Below, in pieces: positions 1 through 7,288 of a stretch of 34,677 nucleotides of DNA (position 1 is the stretch's first letter; each line of letters opens with the position of its first letter). Both the position numbers and the translations under genes were made by a program. The DNA is taken from assembly GCA_024640465.1 (NCBI GenBank), contig JAHEEX010000013.1, forward strand, positions 1 through 34,677, in the 5' to 3' direction. Source of the DNA: Sphingobacteriales bacterium. Lineage in GTDB: Bacteria; Bacteroidota; Bacteroidia; Chitinophagales; Chitinophagaceae. The notes under the pieces are model-generated. The model was given only the letters and a program-made list of their open reading frames with translations. It had not been told where the DNA came from and searched no databases.

Positions 1-461
1 GGAAATTCTATGTGCTCACCCAAAAAGAAGTCATCAGGTCTTTTTCTAAGGCCATTCTGAAAATGTTACCTAAAGAGATCATCAAAGCCGGTCCCAAAGA
101 AATATTAAAACAGATCGTACATTTTTTACATTTCCCACAAGGTTTGTCGTTTGTTAAAAGCGATGACCCGGTTTTTCACAGTGCTCCGGTGGTGGTTTTT
201 ATAACTGCTTCCCGAGATAATGAATGGGCCTCTTTAGACATTGGGATGTGCGCACAAAATATGATGCTCGCAGCAAAATATTACGGACTCGATACATGTC
301 CTATTGGATTTGCAAAGTATGTTGAAGATACCAGCATCTATGGAAATCTTAATATTCCCGAATCTGAAATTGTTCACCTCGCCATCATCTTAGGCTACGG
401 AGATGAAAAACCTGAAGTACATAAAAGAATAAAGAATAATATACATTTTATTGATGGATAA
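1..461 (+). CDS. Nitroreductase family protein, 5' end cut by window edge
   Basis: This is the C-terminal part of an FMN-dependent nitroreductase-like oxidoreductase. The reading frame is open from base 3 with no upstream stop, so the GTG at 12 is not the real start; the gene begins before the window. The visible 150 or so residues contain the family's typical C-terminal segment: an SRDNEWASLDIGMCAQNMML stretch, which forms the helix lining the flavin pocket, followed by GLDTCPIGF and a late hydrophobic strand ending in LGYGDEKP. Such enzymes are cytosolic homodimers that reduce nitro compounds, quinones or similar acceptors with NAD(P)H; the physiological substrate cannot be told from sequence. 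It converges with the CDP-alcohol phosphatidyltransferase gene 26 bp downstream, and no clear terminator hairpin is visible between them. Confidence 0.85.
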   Translation, partial: KFYVLTQKEVIRSFSKAILKMLPKEIIKAGPKEILKQIVHFLHFPQGLSFVKSDDPVFHSAPVVVFITASRDNEWASLDIGMCAQNMMLAAKYYGLDTCPIGFAKYVEDTSIYGNLNIPESEIVHLAIILGYGDEKPEVHKRIKNNIHFIDG

Positions 462-487
462 ATGCAGGCAGCTTTGCTGAGGTCATT

Positions 488-1072
488 TTAAGAATCTGCT
501 CTTTTATTTTTTTTAATTACCCAGTATAAGCCTTTGACATTTGTTTCCCATACGGGAAGATAATAGGTAATGATTATTTCCTCTATAAGTTCTATGCCCG
601 TTACAAATGCAGCAATATAAAATAACAGGGACAAGGGTTCTGTCATAAAAAAAGCGAGGATCATAAAACTGCCCTGAAGTATGGCAGCCATTTTTGCCAT
701 ATAGGTGTGAAAGCTGCTTGTTTTCCGATATTTGAACAGGGCATAGCTCGTTTGTAAGACCAATAATGCTAAAAGTACCAGTATAATAGCGAGTTGTTCC
801 TGTATAAATTCTGTTTTAAATACATACAATCCCGCAAGCGCCACCAGGATCGTAAGATCATCTGCAATGGAATCAAGTTTTGCACCTGTGGGGCTCTCCA
901 CTTTATATTTCCTGGCAAGCCAACCGTCTATGGAGTCTGTAAAAAAGCTGAATGCAATCAGCCACTTAAAAATATCCTGTCGGGGAAATATCAGCAATAA
1001 AACCAGTAAGGGAGCAGATATCAGCCTGTACAGTGTAATGGCATTAATTAAATAATATGAGGTTCTTTGCAT
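488..1072 (-). CDS. CDP-alcohol phosphatidyltransferase family protein
   Basis: An integral-membrane enzyme that transfers a phosphatidyl group from a CDP-alcohol to an acceptor alcohol in phospholipid synthesis. The full family signature is present and intact: D46, D49-G50, A53-R54, then eight residues to G63, D67 and D71. The four Asp residues bind the divalent metals used in catalysis. About five to six hydrophobic segments are visible across 194 residues, a normal length for the PgsA/PgpS-like group. The acceptor (glycerol 3-phosphate, inositol or other) cannot be told. It is transcribed alone or leads away from the DUF2784 gene on the same strand, with a 90 bp gap upstream. Start chosen at the ATG beginning MQRTSYYLINAITLYR, where the membrane-proximal helix begins. 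Confidence 0.88.
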   Translation of the reverse strand: MQRTSYYLINAITLYRLISAPLLVLLLIFPRQDIFKWLIAFSFFTDSIDGWLARKYKVESPTGAKLDSIADDLTILVALAGLYVFKTEFIQEQLAIILVLLALLVLQTSYALFKYRKTSSFHTYMAKMAAILQGSFMILAFFMTEPLSLLFYIAAFVTGIELIEEIIITYYLPVWETNVKGLYWVIKKNKRADS

Positions 1073-1162
1073 TACTAAAGTATAATCTAAAGTAATTGCT
1101 TACAAAGTATAAGGCAATGACTATTGTCACCTATCTAAATGAAAGAGGTTTGGGGTTTACTA

Positions 1163-1543
1163 TCAGGACATCTGCCTTTTATAGCGGTCTTTCCAATTTA
1201 AAAAGGCACTCAGGAATAAGCTCAGCAGGAAAATGATCAGCGTGCCATACCCTACCAACTTTTCCGATAAGTTAATCCCTGTCAGTTTCAGGATTAAAAA
1301 ATGGATATAGGAATTCGACTCATCGGCAAAACCCAGTTTTCTCCTTACTGCCCAATGCCAGTCGGTGCAAAAACAATATCCCCAGCCATACCATATACCC
1401 AACACAAACCAGGAAAATGCGGTAAGGAATATGGTTATAAGATGCCATTTCCTTGTTGACCGGAATGCCCATCCCACCATATTAAACAGGGTGAAGGCTG
1501 TGTGAAAGACAAAGAAAAATACATTAAGGAACTGGTACCACAT
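1163..1543 (-). CDS. DUF2784 domain membrane protein
   Basis: A 126-residue protein with three to four transmembrane helices. It resembles the DUF2784 family by its N-terminal helix with FHTAFTLFNMVGW, a second helix FSWFVLGIWYGWGYC and the conserved GYC-x-CTDWHWAVRRKLG loop, where the second family position that is often Pro-Leu is Phe-Cys here. The last helix, around residues 98 to 115, precedes a basic tail. The family has no established biochemical function. It lies between the phosphatidyltransferase gene and a hypothetical coiled-coil gene, both also on the minus strand, but the gaps of about 90 bp give little sign of translational coupling. Confidence 0.8.
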   Translation of the reverse strand: MWYQFLNVFFFVFHTAFTLFNMVGWAFRSTRKWHLITIFLTAFSWFVLGIWYGWGYCFCTDWHWAVRRKLGFADESNSYIHFLILKLTGINLSEKLVGYGTLIIFLLSLFLSAFLNWKDRYKRQMS

Positions 1544-1641
1544 TGATCATTTTTATACCACCATCGGTTTAAACTGCATCAGAGAGAAAATAATCCCGTG
1601 ATCATACAGGATAATTCGCACTGCCATTATGATTCGGCTGT

Positions 1642-2031
1642 TTATTTTTTAAGCGTACCCAACAAAAAATCAGCACAATTAAATTTCACATCGATATACT
1701 CTTTTTCCATTTCCTTCATCTTCCTACGGAGATCAGATTGTATTTCCCCGGTTTTAGGATCCATTAAACCGTCTGCTATAAAGGTTCCATTCTTCTTTAG
1801 CAAAGCTTCCTGGTCCTTAAACTCAAAGAGAAGTCGGGAAAACTTTTCAGACATTTCATCCAAAATTTTTTGCTGAGCCTCAACTTTTTCAGCTATGTCA
1901 ATAATCGAATTTCTCCTGATTATCTCAGCCAGTTTTTCCTCCATCTGGTCCATTTCCTCCGTGTAAAAATGGATGGTATTGGTATAGCCTATCAGTTCTT
2001 CTGTATAATATTCCGCAATATTTGTGGGCAT
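1642..2031 (-). CDS. Hypothetical coiled-coil protein
   Basis: An unrecognised soluble protein of about 129 residues when started at the ATG at 2031 (MPTNIAEYYTEELIGYT). The frame extends upstream to a TTG at 2097, but the extra 22 residues (rich in Ile and Asn just before the ATG) look like leader translation. The sequence is mostly helical and charged: an N-terminal helix with repeated Glu, a long heptad-like stretch IAEKVEAQQKILDEMSEKFSRLLFEF, and a second helix RRKMKEMEKEYIDVKF. There is no signal peptide and no membrane segment. It has no recognisable catalytic motif. It follows the NRAMP-like gene on the same strand after about 200 bp containing a short palindrome at 2142-2155, so it may be a separate unit. 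Confidence 0.65.
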   Translation of the reverse strand: MPTNIAEYYTEELIGYTNTIHFYTEEMDQMEEKLAEIIRRNSIIDIAEKVEAQQKILDEMSEKFSRLLFEFKDQEALLKKNGTFIADGLMDPKTGEIQSDLRRKMKEMEKEYIDVKFNCADFLLGTLKK

Positions 2032-2227
2032 GATATTAATATTAATGTTGACAATTCGACTTTCCCTGCATAAGACATCTTCATCGATTTTAATCAATGC
2101 TAAAACAGGCTTTAAGCTACATCAAAAGCAGATAATAAGCTATGACCTTGGTCATCTGAAATCACCAGGAGTAATGCGAAAATGCTTTATGGTGAAAAGG
2201 GTTGACTGAAAAAGCGAAGTAGTTTTA

Positions 2228-3418
2228 TCAATTGCCCATAACATATTTTGCGGCAGTAGCAATGCTCATCCATAAGGTTGCTATCACAACCAGGCTGCCA
2301 AAAACGGTCATCCACCCAGGATGATGATATGCCTGTACAATCTGCCTGCGATATGCTGCCATCAATATAATGCCCAGGGAAAAAGGAAGAATAAATCCGT
2401 TCAGGGTTCCCACAAAAACCAGCGTTTGCACGGGTTGTCCATTCAGGATAAAAACTATGGCAGATACTAAAATGAATATTATGATCAAAGGTTTTTGACG
2501 GTTTGCCAGCGAAGGATGAAACGTTTTTAAAAAGGAAACAGACGTGTACGCCGATCCTATTACAGAGGTTATCGCCGCACTCCACATGACTATCCCAAAT
2601 ATTTTATAGCCCGCCTGCCCCGCGGCAAACTGGAAAACAGAAGCTGCAGGATTATTCGGCATTAATGGGAGCCCTTTTGTAACAACACCTAAAGCAGCAA
2701 GGAAAAGTAATATCCGCATCACGGAAGCAAGAAGAATTCCGGAAATCGCTGATTGATTTACTTGTGGTAATGCTGCTTCCCCTTTAAGTCCTGCATCGAG
2801 TAACCTGTGTGCGCCTGCAAAACTGATATAACCGCCAACTGTTCCACCAACAAGTGTAATAATGGCTTTTATATCAATTTTGTCCGGCCAAAATGTTTTT
2901 TGAACTGCTTCTGTAATGGGTGGATGTGAAGAAAAAACAACATAAAGGGTCAGGCACAGCATGATAATACCGAGGAATTTTGCAAATCCATCCATCCACT
3001 TTAAAGCGTCTTTCACTATAAAAATTCCAATGGCAATTAATGCGCTGATAGCGGCCCCTTTCTCAGGACTTATTCCTGTAAGTACATTTAAACCCAGGCC
3101 TGTTCCTGCAAGGTTGCCAATATTAAATGCCAATCCGCCGATGACTATTAAAAAAGTTAACACATATCCGGCGCCCGGGATCACTTTGTTTGCCACCTCC
3201 TGGGCCCGCATGCCACTGACGGAGAGTATGCGCCAGATATTCAGCTGGGCTCCAATATCCAATAAAATAGAAATGAGGATGATAAAACCAAAACTGGCAA
3301 ACAGCTGGTTGGTGAATACGGCAGTTTGGGTCAGGAATCCCGGGCCTATAGCGGAAGTTGCCATCAGGAATGCAGCAGCGATGATTGGTGATTTGTATAA
3401 AGACTTTAATTTATTCAT
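2228..3418 (-). CDS. NRAMP-like transporter in 5-oxoprolinase operon (metal motif lost)
   Basis: A 396-residue membrane protein with about 11 hydrophobic segments and the NRAMP/LeuT-like fold, recognisable from the N-terminal GPGFLTQTAVFTNQLFASFG and the overall helix layout. True divalent-metal NRAMP proteins carry DPGN in helix 1 and a Met-Pro-His in helix 6. Here helix 1 reads GPGFLTQTAVFTN with no DPGN, and the helix 6 equivalent reads GGYISFAGAHRLLD with no Met-Pro-His. It therefore probably does not move manganese or iron. Its start codon overlaps the pxpA stop in an ATGA, so it is translationally coupled to the 5-oxoprolinase genes; Bacillus subtilis has a comparable NRAMP-like gene, ycsG, beside its pxpA homologue ycsF. 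Uptake of 5-oxoproline or a related compound is the inferred role. Confidence 0.85.
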   Translation of the reverse strand: MNKLKSLYKSPIIAAAFLMATSAIGPGFLTQTAVFTNQLFASFGFIILISILLDIGAQLNIWRILSVSGMRAQEVANKVIPGAGYVLTFLIVIGGLAFNIGNLAGTGLGLNVLTGISPEKGAAISALIAIGIFIVKDALKWMDGFAKFLGIIMLCLTLYVVFSSHPPITEAVQKTFWPDKIDIKAIITLVGGTVGGYISFAGAHRLLDAGLKGEAALPQVNQSAISGILLASVMRILLFLAALGVVTKGLPLMPNNPAASVFQFAAGQAGYKIFGIVMWSAAITSVIGSAYTSVSFLKTFHPSLANRQKPLIIIFILVSAIVFILNGQPVQTLVFVGTLNGFILPFSLGIILMAAYRRQIVQAYHHPGWMTVFGSLVVIATLWMSIATAAKYVMGN

Positions 3419-4179
3419 GCAAAAACTGGCGGTGCCTGTATGGCTATTCCTTTTTCGGTTAGGGTATTCCGTATTGCATTGGTAAACTCAAGTGCATAAA
3501 GGCCATCACCATGAATACAAATTGTATCGGCTTGCATTGGGATTACGGTACCATCCTGTGTGGTAACGGTTCCGGTTTCTACTATTTGCACTACTTGTTG
3601 TACAGCCAGCACCACATCTTTAATGAGTGCTCCCGGTTGTGATCTTGGCGTCAGGCTTCCATCGGGTTGGTAGCTGCGGTCGGCAAAGGCTTCCCGGCAA
3701 AAACCAAGGCCAATTTTAAGGGCCGCGATATGCAGTTCACTCCCGGCAGGGCCGTAAACCTGCAGTGTTTTATCAAAATAATAAACGGCATGTAAGATGG
3801 CTTCGGCTTGTTCGGGGTCTTTAGCTGCACGATTATATAAAGCACCATGTGGCTTTACATGATGCAGTTTTCCGCCACCTGCACGGGTAAATGCTTCGAG
3901 TGCACCTAACTGGTAGAGAACATTATCATAAATCTCCTGGGGGTTCAACTGCATCTCTCTTCTGCCAAAACCAGCAAGATCCGGGTAAGAAGGATGCGCA
4001 CCAATGGCCACATTATACTGCTGCGCGAGCCGAATGGTTTGGTGTAAAGTTCCGGGGTCCCCGCCATGAAATCCACAGGCAATATTGGCTGAACTCACCA
4101 ACGGCATCAGCTTCGCGTCATTACCGATCATGCCGGCACCATAACTTTCACCCATATCGCAGTTTATATCAATAACCAT
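3415..4179 (-). CDS. pxpA: 5-oxoprolinase subunit PxpA (LamB/YcsF family)
   Basis: Subunit A of the prokaryotic ATP-dependent 5-oxoprolinase, which with PxpB and PxpC opens 5-oxo-L-proline (pyroglutamate) to L-glutamate in the cytosol. The 254 residues match the usual family length. Hallmarks are the N-terminal DINCDMGESYG, ANIACGFHGGDP around residues 32 to 43, GAHPSYPDLAGFGRR near residue 60, VKPHGALYN near residue 105, and the C-terminal ICIHGDG. These conserved His, Asp and Glu residues lie in a TIM-barrel-like active site. It sits 49 bp after pxpC and overlaps the NRAMP-like gene by 4 bp. 5-Oxoproline arises from spontaneous cyclisation of glutamine and glutamate, so the operon is a salvage and damage-clearing pathway. 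Confidence 0.95.
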   Translation of the reverse strand: MVIDINCDMGESYGAGMIGNDAKLMPLVSSANIACGFHGGDPGTLHQTIRLAQQYNVAIGAHPSYPDLAGFGRREMQLNPQEIYDNVLYQLGALEAFTRAGGGKLHHVKPHGALYNRAAKDPEQAEAILHAVYYFDKTLQVYGPAGSELHIAALKIGLGFCREAFADRSYQPDGSLTPRSQPGALIKDVVLAVQQVVQIVETGTVTTQDGTVIPMQADTICIHGDGLYALEFTNAIRNTLTEKGIAIQAPPVFA

Positions 4180-4228
4180 GACTATCGTTTATTACAATGT
4201 ACAAACCATACATTAACAGCTCATTCCT

Positions 4229-5224
4229 TTAGGGAATAAATTTCAATTTTAAAGCCAACTGGATTTGTCGCAACAGCTGTTCCCTCTCTAAATATAAATC
4301 TTCTGCTTTGTCTATCGAAATTTCACTGAAATGAACCCTGTCTCCAGGCCTTAACTGGGCACATGCCGGAAGATCTACTGCAGCCACCATCGCCATCCGC
4401 GGATAACCCCCGGTTGTTTGTGCATCAGCCATCAGGATTACCAGGTTGCCTTCATGCGTAACCTGAATGGTGCCCGAACAAACAGCCGTTGAAATCATTT
4501 CCCTTTTTGTAGAAAGCATTAAGGGCCCTCCGGAGAGCCTATAACCCATACGGTCAGACTGATTAGAAACTGCAAAGGAATTTGTAAATAGTTTTTCGCT
4601 GGTGTGATCATCAAACCAGTCCCATTCCGGGCCTTTAAAAATCCGAATCGTTTTCCCTTTTCCCGGAATATTAAAATCAATGTGCCATCCCGCCAGGGTA
4701 AAATCACGTCCATTAAGGACCAATGACTCCTTTATTTTATCAGACATCACTGTTCTTTCGTTGTTCCATTCCAGCAGGTCGCCTGTTTTCAACGCCCTCC
4801 CTTCATAGCCTCCAAATGAGGCGGTTTTATACGTACTACTGCTTTTCAAATCTGTTTTGGCTTTAAATCCACCGGCCACAGCGAGGTAGGTTCTACATCC
4901 ATCAGGTGATGGCTTAAGGCTCAATAATGAGCTGGCTTTTACACGGATTGCATGGTTTAAAGGCGCGGGCTGGTTATTAATATGCAATGTAGTGCCACCA
5001 CCTGAAAACGCTATAAGTTGTTCTTCTTCCACCAACCATTCCGCTCCATGTAAAGTAGTTTCGAGAACTACGGAACCCTGATCATTCCCGCATAATATGT
5101 TGGCAAGCCTCAAGGAATTTGTGTCCATAGCCCCGCTAATGGGAACCCCTGCTGCCTGATATCCTTTCCTGCCAGCATCCTGCAGTGTTGTTGAAATACC
5201 GGGTTTGATGATTCGCAGGCTCAT
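4229..5224 (-). CDS. pxpC: 5-oxoprolinase subunit PxpC (KipA-like)
   Basis: Subunit C of 5-oxoprolinase, also described as a biotin-dependent carboxyltransferase-like (KipA, AHS2) protein. Family marks are the N-terminal IIKPGISTTLQDAGRKGYQ, then GVPISGAMDTNSLRLAN, LAVAGGF near residue 115, RIFKGPEWDW near residue 195, SNQSDRMGYRLSGGPL near residue 220 and LVILMADAQTTGGYPRMA near residue 260. At 331 residues it is of normal size and has no signal peptide. Its start overlaps the pxpB stop in an ATGA at 5221-5224, the usual coupled pxpB-pxpC pair; in some bacteria the two are fused. The C-terminal 20 residues are basic and hydrophobic and may be a species-specific extension. Confidence 0.95.
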   Translation of the reverse strand: MSLRIIKPGISTTLQDAGRKGYQAAGVPISGAMDTNSLRLANILCGNDQGSVVLETTLHGAEWLVEEEQLIAFSGGGTTLHINNQPAPLNHAIRVKASSLLSLKPSPDGCRTYLAVAGGFKAKTDLKSSSTYKTASFGGYEGRALKTGDLLEWNNERTVMSDKIKESLVLNGRDFTLAGWHIDFNIPGKGKTIRIFKGPEWDWFDDHTSEKLFTNSFAVSNQSDRMGYRLSGGPLMLSTKREMISTAVCSGTIQVTHEGNLVILMADAQTTGGYPRMAMVAAVDLPACAQLRPGDRVHFSEISIDKAEDLYLEREQLLRQIQLALKLKFIP

Positions 5225-5934
5225 AATGTAGTTTGGTATTTAAATTCTTCCAATGTAATGGGAACGAACTTAATTCTCTGTCCCACTTCCAACGAACAAC
5301 AGGGTTCCCTGTTTACATCAAACAAACTGAAAGGCGTTCTGCCTATAACCTGCCAGCCCCCGGGAATGTTGAATGGATAGATCCCGGTTTGCCTTCCGGC
5401 AAGTGCTACAGATCCGGCTGCAACAGACAGGGCAGGCCGCATTTTACGGGGCACTTCAAGTTCAGGAGGTAACATGCCCAGGTAGGGGAAACCGGGAATG
5501 AACCCGATCATATAAACACGATAAACCTCATTGGAATGAATCTCCATTATTTCGGGTATAGTTAACCGGCAGTACTCTGCCACCCAGGGAAGGTCTGGCG
5601 CCATGGAAAGATCATAGCAAACAGGTACCTCTAAAACAGGTAAAGTTGGAAACCCTGATAATGTAAGCAGTGAAAGCTTTTCAGCAATTTGATTGGAAAC
5701 AAATTGGCGAACTGATGTCGAATTGAAATCTTTTTCCTTTGCTATTTGAAAAAGATCATAATATACAGTTAGCGTGGTATAAGCAGGCACAGATTCTACA
5801 AACCCCCGGAAAGGTTCTTTCTGTAATGCATGATGCAGCGCCATCACCTGGTCGTTTACAGCAGGATTGATCTCTTCTCCGAATTCAATCGTCAGGGATT
5901 GCTCGTTCAGCGCATATACTCGATGGGCTATCAT
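5221..5934 (-). CDS. pxpB: 5-oxoprolinase subunit PxpB (KipI-like)
   Basis: Subunit B of 5-oxoprolinase, homologous to B. subtilis KipI and to the AHS1 domain. It is the first gene of the operon. Recognisable blocks are the N-terminal YALNEQSLTIEFGEEINPAV, VPVCYD near residue 130, GFIPGFPYLGMLP near residue 165, PRKMRPALSVAAGSVALAGRQTG, and the C-terminal YPFNIPGGWQVIGRTP, a strand-loop segment typical of the family. Length 237 is normal. The ATG is chosen because the family N-terminus begins right there; the preceding minus-strand bases read AAGAGGA directly against it. The promoter must lie in the short space after the terminator at 5966-5996, or transcription reads through it; a TATCTTG box lies 7 bp before the start. 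Confidence 0.95.
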   Translation of the reverse strand: MIAHRVYALNEQSLTIEFGEEINPAVNDQVMALHHALQKEPFRGFVESVPAYTTLTVYYDLFQIAKEKDFNSTSVRQFVSNQIAEKLSLLTLSGFPTLPVLEVPVCYDLSMAPDLPWVAEYCRLTIPEIMEIHSNEVYRVYMIGFIPGFPYLGMLPPELEVPRKMRPALSVAAGSVALAGRQTGIYPFNIPGGWQVIGRTPFSLFDVNREPCCSLEVGQRIKFVPITLEEFKYQTTL

Positions 5935-5965
5935 TCCTCTTCAAGATAAGCCGAAAGTTCATTTA

Positions 5966-5996
5966 ATAAAAAACCGCATCCATTGGATACGGTTTT
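5966..5996 (-). terminator. Intrinsic terminator after the 48-codon ORF
   Basis: A 12-bp stem with one G-T wobble and a 3-nt loop: on the minus strand AAAACCGTATCC, AAT, GGATGCGGTTTT, followed by further T residues and then ATTA. It lies between the stop of the small ORF at 6041 and the start of pxpB at 5934, both on the minus strand, so it would separate the two transcripts. The symmetric A-rich and T-rich flanks mean it could also act in the plus direction, but no plus-strand gene needs it. Confidence 0.7.
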
Positions 5997-6040
5997 AGCA
6001 CAAGTTGTGTTTCAGAGGTTGTGCGTTGTTTATCTGAATG

Positions 6041-6187
6041 TTAATGGGTAAGCCAGCTGTATTTATCCCGGCGCGTTTTCTGATAATGCCGTATGGCGTA
6101 ATAATCCGGACGCTGCAGGAGTTTCTGGAAAAAATGCACGAATAATGTAGACAGGCCAAAGCTTCGTTTGATTACATATTTATCCAT
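6041..6187 (-). CDS. Small ORF, 48-residue basic protein
   Basis: An ATG-initiated ORF of 48 codons beginning MDKYVIKRSFGL and ending YSWLTH. It is rich in Lys, Arg, Tyr and aromatic residues, with no signal peptide or membrane segment and no family that I recognise. Support for it being a gene comes from context: a strong intrinsic terminator at 5966-5996 lies about 45 bp after its stop, and upstream on the same strand is a leader with an inverted repeat (6217-6264) whose right arm contains AAGGAGG. That Shine-Dalgarno-like stretch is about 30 nt before the ATG, too far for standard use. It could alternatively be a noncoding transcript that happens to contain an ORF. Confidence 0.45.
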   Translation of the reverse strand: MDKYVIKRSFGLSTLFVHFFQKLLQRPDYYAIRHYQKTRRDKYSWLTH

Positions 6188-6344
6188 AGCAATATTGTGA
6201 TTTTGGATGATAACGACCCTTTCCTCCTTTTTAGTATGCGAAAAATGTTAAAAAAGGAGAGGGTTTTTTAATAATTACCAAATATTGAGCCATTAATATA
6301 ATAATTAATGTCATATACAGTTAATCCCAAAGAATCTAAACCCC

Positions 6345-6890
6345 ATGAAATCCCTGAAAACCATATTCCCCATTTGCCTGCTAAGCTTGCAACTCATGTG
6401 CTTTGCACAAAAAACCACTGTCTCTCCTGCATTCAATGCCGCACTGGAGAAAATACTACTTGATTTCCCTCTTTCCTTTTCAAATCTTAAGGGTGATGAG
6501 ATCCTGAAAGAAGAAACAGAGGTGAGATATGAATCAAGAATCGTATTGCCCGGCTCCGAAGATTGCATGGTAAATGCGATATTGAACGGAACTAAAAAAA
6601 CAGTCGGCTGGGAAGCGGTTATGGTTACAACACAAACGTATGAAGAGGCAGCTAAAGAGTATAAGAAACTCTATCTGCAATTAATTGACTGCCGGTTTAA
6701 ACTTAAAAGTAAAACCACCGTCAGTCTAGTTGGTAAATGGGTTTCCCCGCAGCCAACGGAAAACTTCTCTTCTACAACTTTTATATTATCCTCTTCAACC
6801 GGCGCATATAAAAAAATGAATATTGAGCTGGAAATGGTAAATGTCATGGACGAATGGAAAGTCAATCTGCGCGTAAAAGAAAATGGATAA
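6345..6890 (+). CDS. Hypothetical exported protein
   Basis: A 181-residue protein with a clear Sec signal peptide: MKSLK, a hydrophobic core TIFPICLLSLQLMC and a likely cleavage after FA before QKTTVSP. The mature part of about 160 residues has no membrane helix. A segment at residues 75 to 110 (EAVMVTTQTYEEAAKEYKKL) is helical, followed by alternating beta-type strands. I recognise no family; the size and layout fit small periplasmic proteins of Bacteroidota annotated as hypothetical. It stands alone on the plus strand, 400 bp before the large outer-membrane protein gene, and has no gene immediately upstream on its strand. Confidence 0.75.
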   Translation: MKSLKTIFPICLLSLQLMCFAQKTTVSPAFNAALEKILLDFPLSFSNLKGDEILKEETEVRYESRIVLPGSEDCMVNAILNGTKKTVGWEAVMVTTQTYEEAAKEYKKLYLQLIDCRFKLKSKTTVSLVGKWVSPQPTENFSSTTFILSSSTGAYKKMNIELEMVNVMDEWKVNLRVKENG

Positions 6891-7097
6891 GTTATTATTT
6901 TCCTTTTAATGTTTTACAAATAACAGCCTTAAACTTTTTATCGAATTTTAATTCATTTATTGTAAGAAAATGCGCTTCTGACGGATGCACGGGATCATAA
7001 TTTCATATAGACCAGATCCACTAATGGCCACTGTTTGCTTTTACTTTTGAGGTACCTGTTCTGAACTAGTCATGGATTGTAATCACAATCAAAAACG

Positions 7098-7190
7098 GCT
7101 ACAGAGAGCCACGGAGAGAATAGAGTTACACAGAGAAATATATTGCATCCTCTGCGGTCCTCTGTTTTTCCTCTGAGGCTCTCTGTGGAA
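7098..7190. repeat. Imperfect inverted repeat, CACAGAGAG/CTCTCTGTG family
   Basis: Left arm reads CTACAGAGAGCCACGGAGAG and continues to CACAGAG; right arm contains CTCTGCGGTCCTCTG and CTCTGAGGCTCTCTGTGG. The reverse complement of the right arm matches the left for most of about 38 positions, with a short AT-rich centre near 7136-7147. A related but more decayed copy lies at 20795-20880. It fills part of the 398 bp gene-free stretch before the outer-membrane protein gene. Sequences of this style (ACAGAGAACACAGAG, CTCTGCGGT) recur between genes in many bacterial genomes; function unknown. Confidence 0.65.
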
Positions 7191-7258
7191 CTATATTTTA
7201 TATTTGAACACTGATTTATTAACCTTCATTAACATTAAACCTGTTTTGGTTAACCGGG

Positions 7259-7284
7259 ATACCCTTTTTCGAAGGGTATTTTTG
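7259..7284 (+). promoter_or_regulatory. Hairpin plus -7-like box directly before the outer-membrane protein start
   Basis: A perfect 8-bp stem, ATACCCTT and AAGGGTAT around the loop TTTCG (7259-7279), is followed by TTTTGTTTT and the ATG at 7289. The same bases include TATTTTTG at 7277-7284, an exact match to the Bacteroidota -7 consensus TAnnTTTG. The hairpin with its T-run could be a terminator for upstream transcription or an attenuator; the -7 reading would put the transcript start at or next to the ATG. No convincing -33 TTTG lies at the right distance, so the promoter reading is weaker. Confidence 0.4.
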
Positions 7285-7288
7285 TTTT

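Noticed and set aside
2961-3485. 174-codon plus-strand ORF over the NRAMP-like gene
   Set aside because: Antisense to a convincing membrane protein with an intact operon structure; its translation is a Pro/Ile/Ala-rich shadow with no domain.
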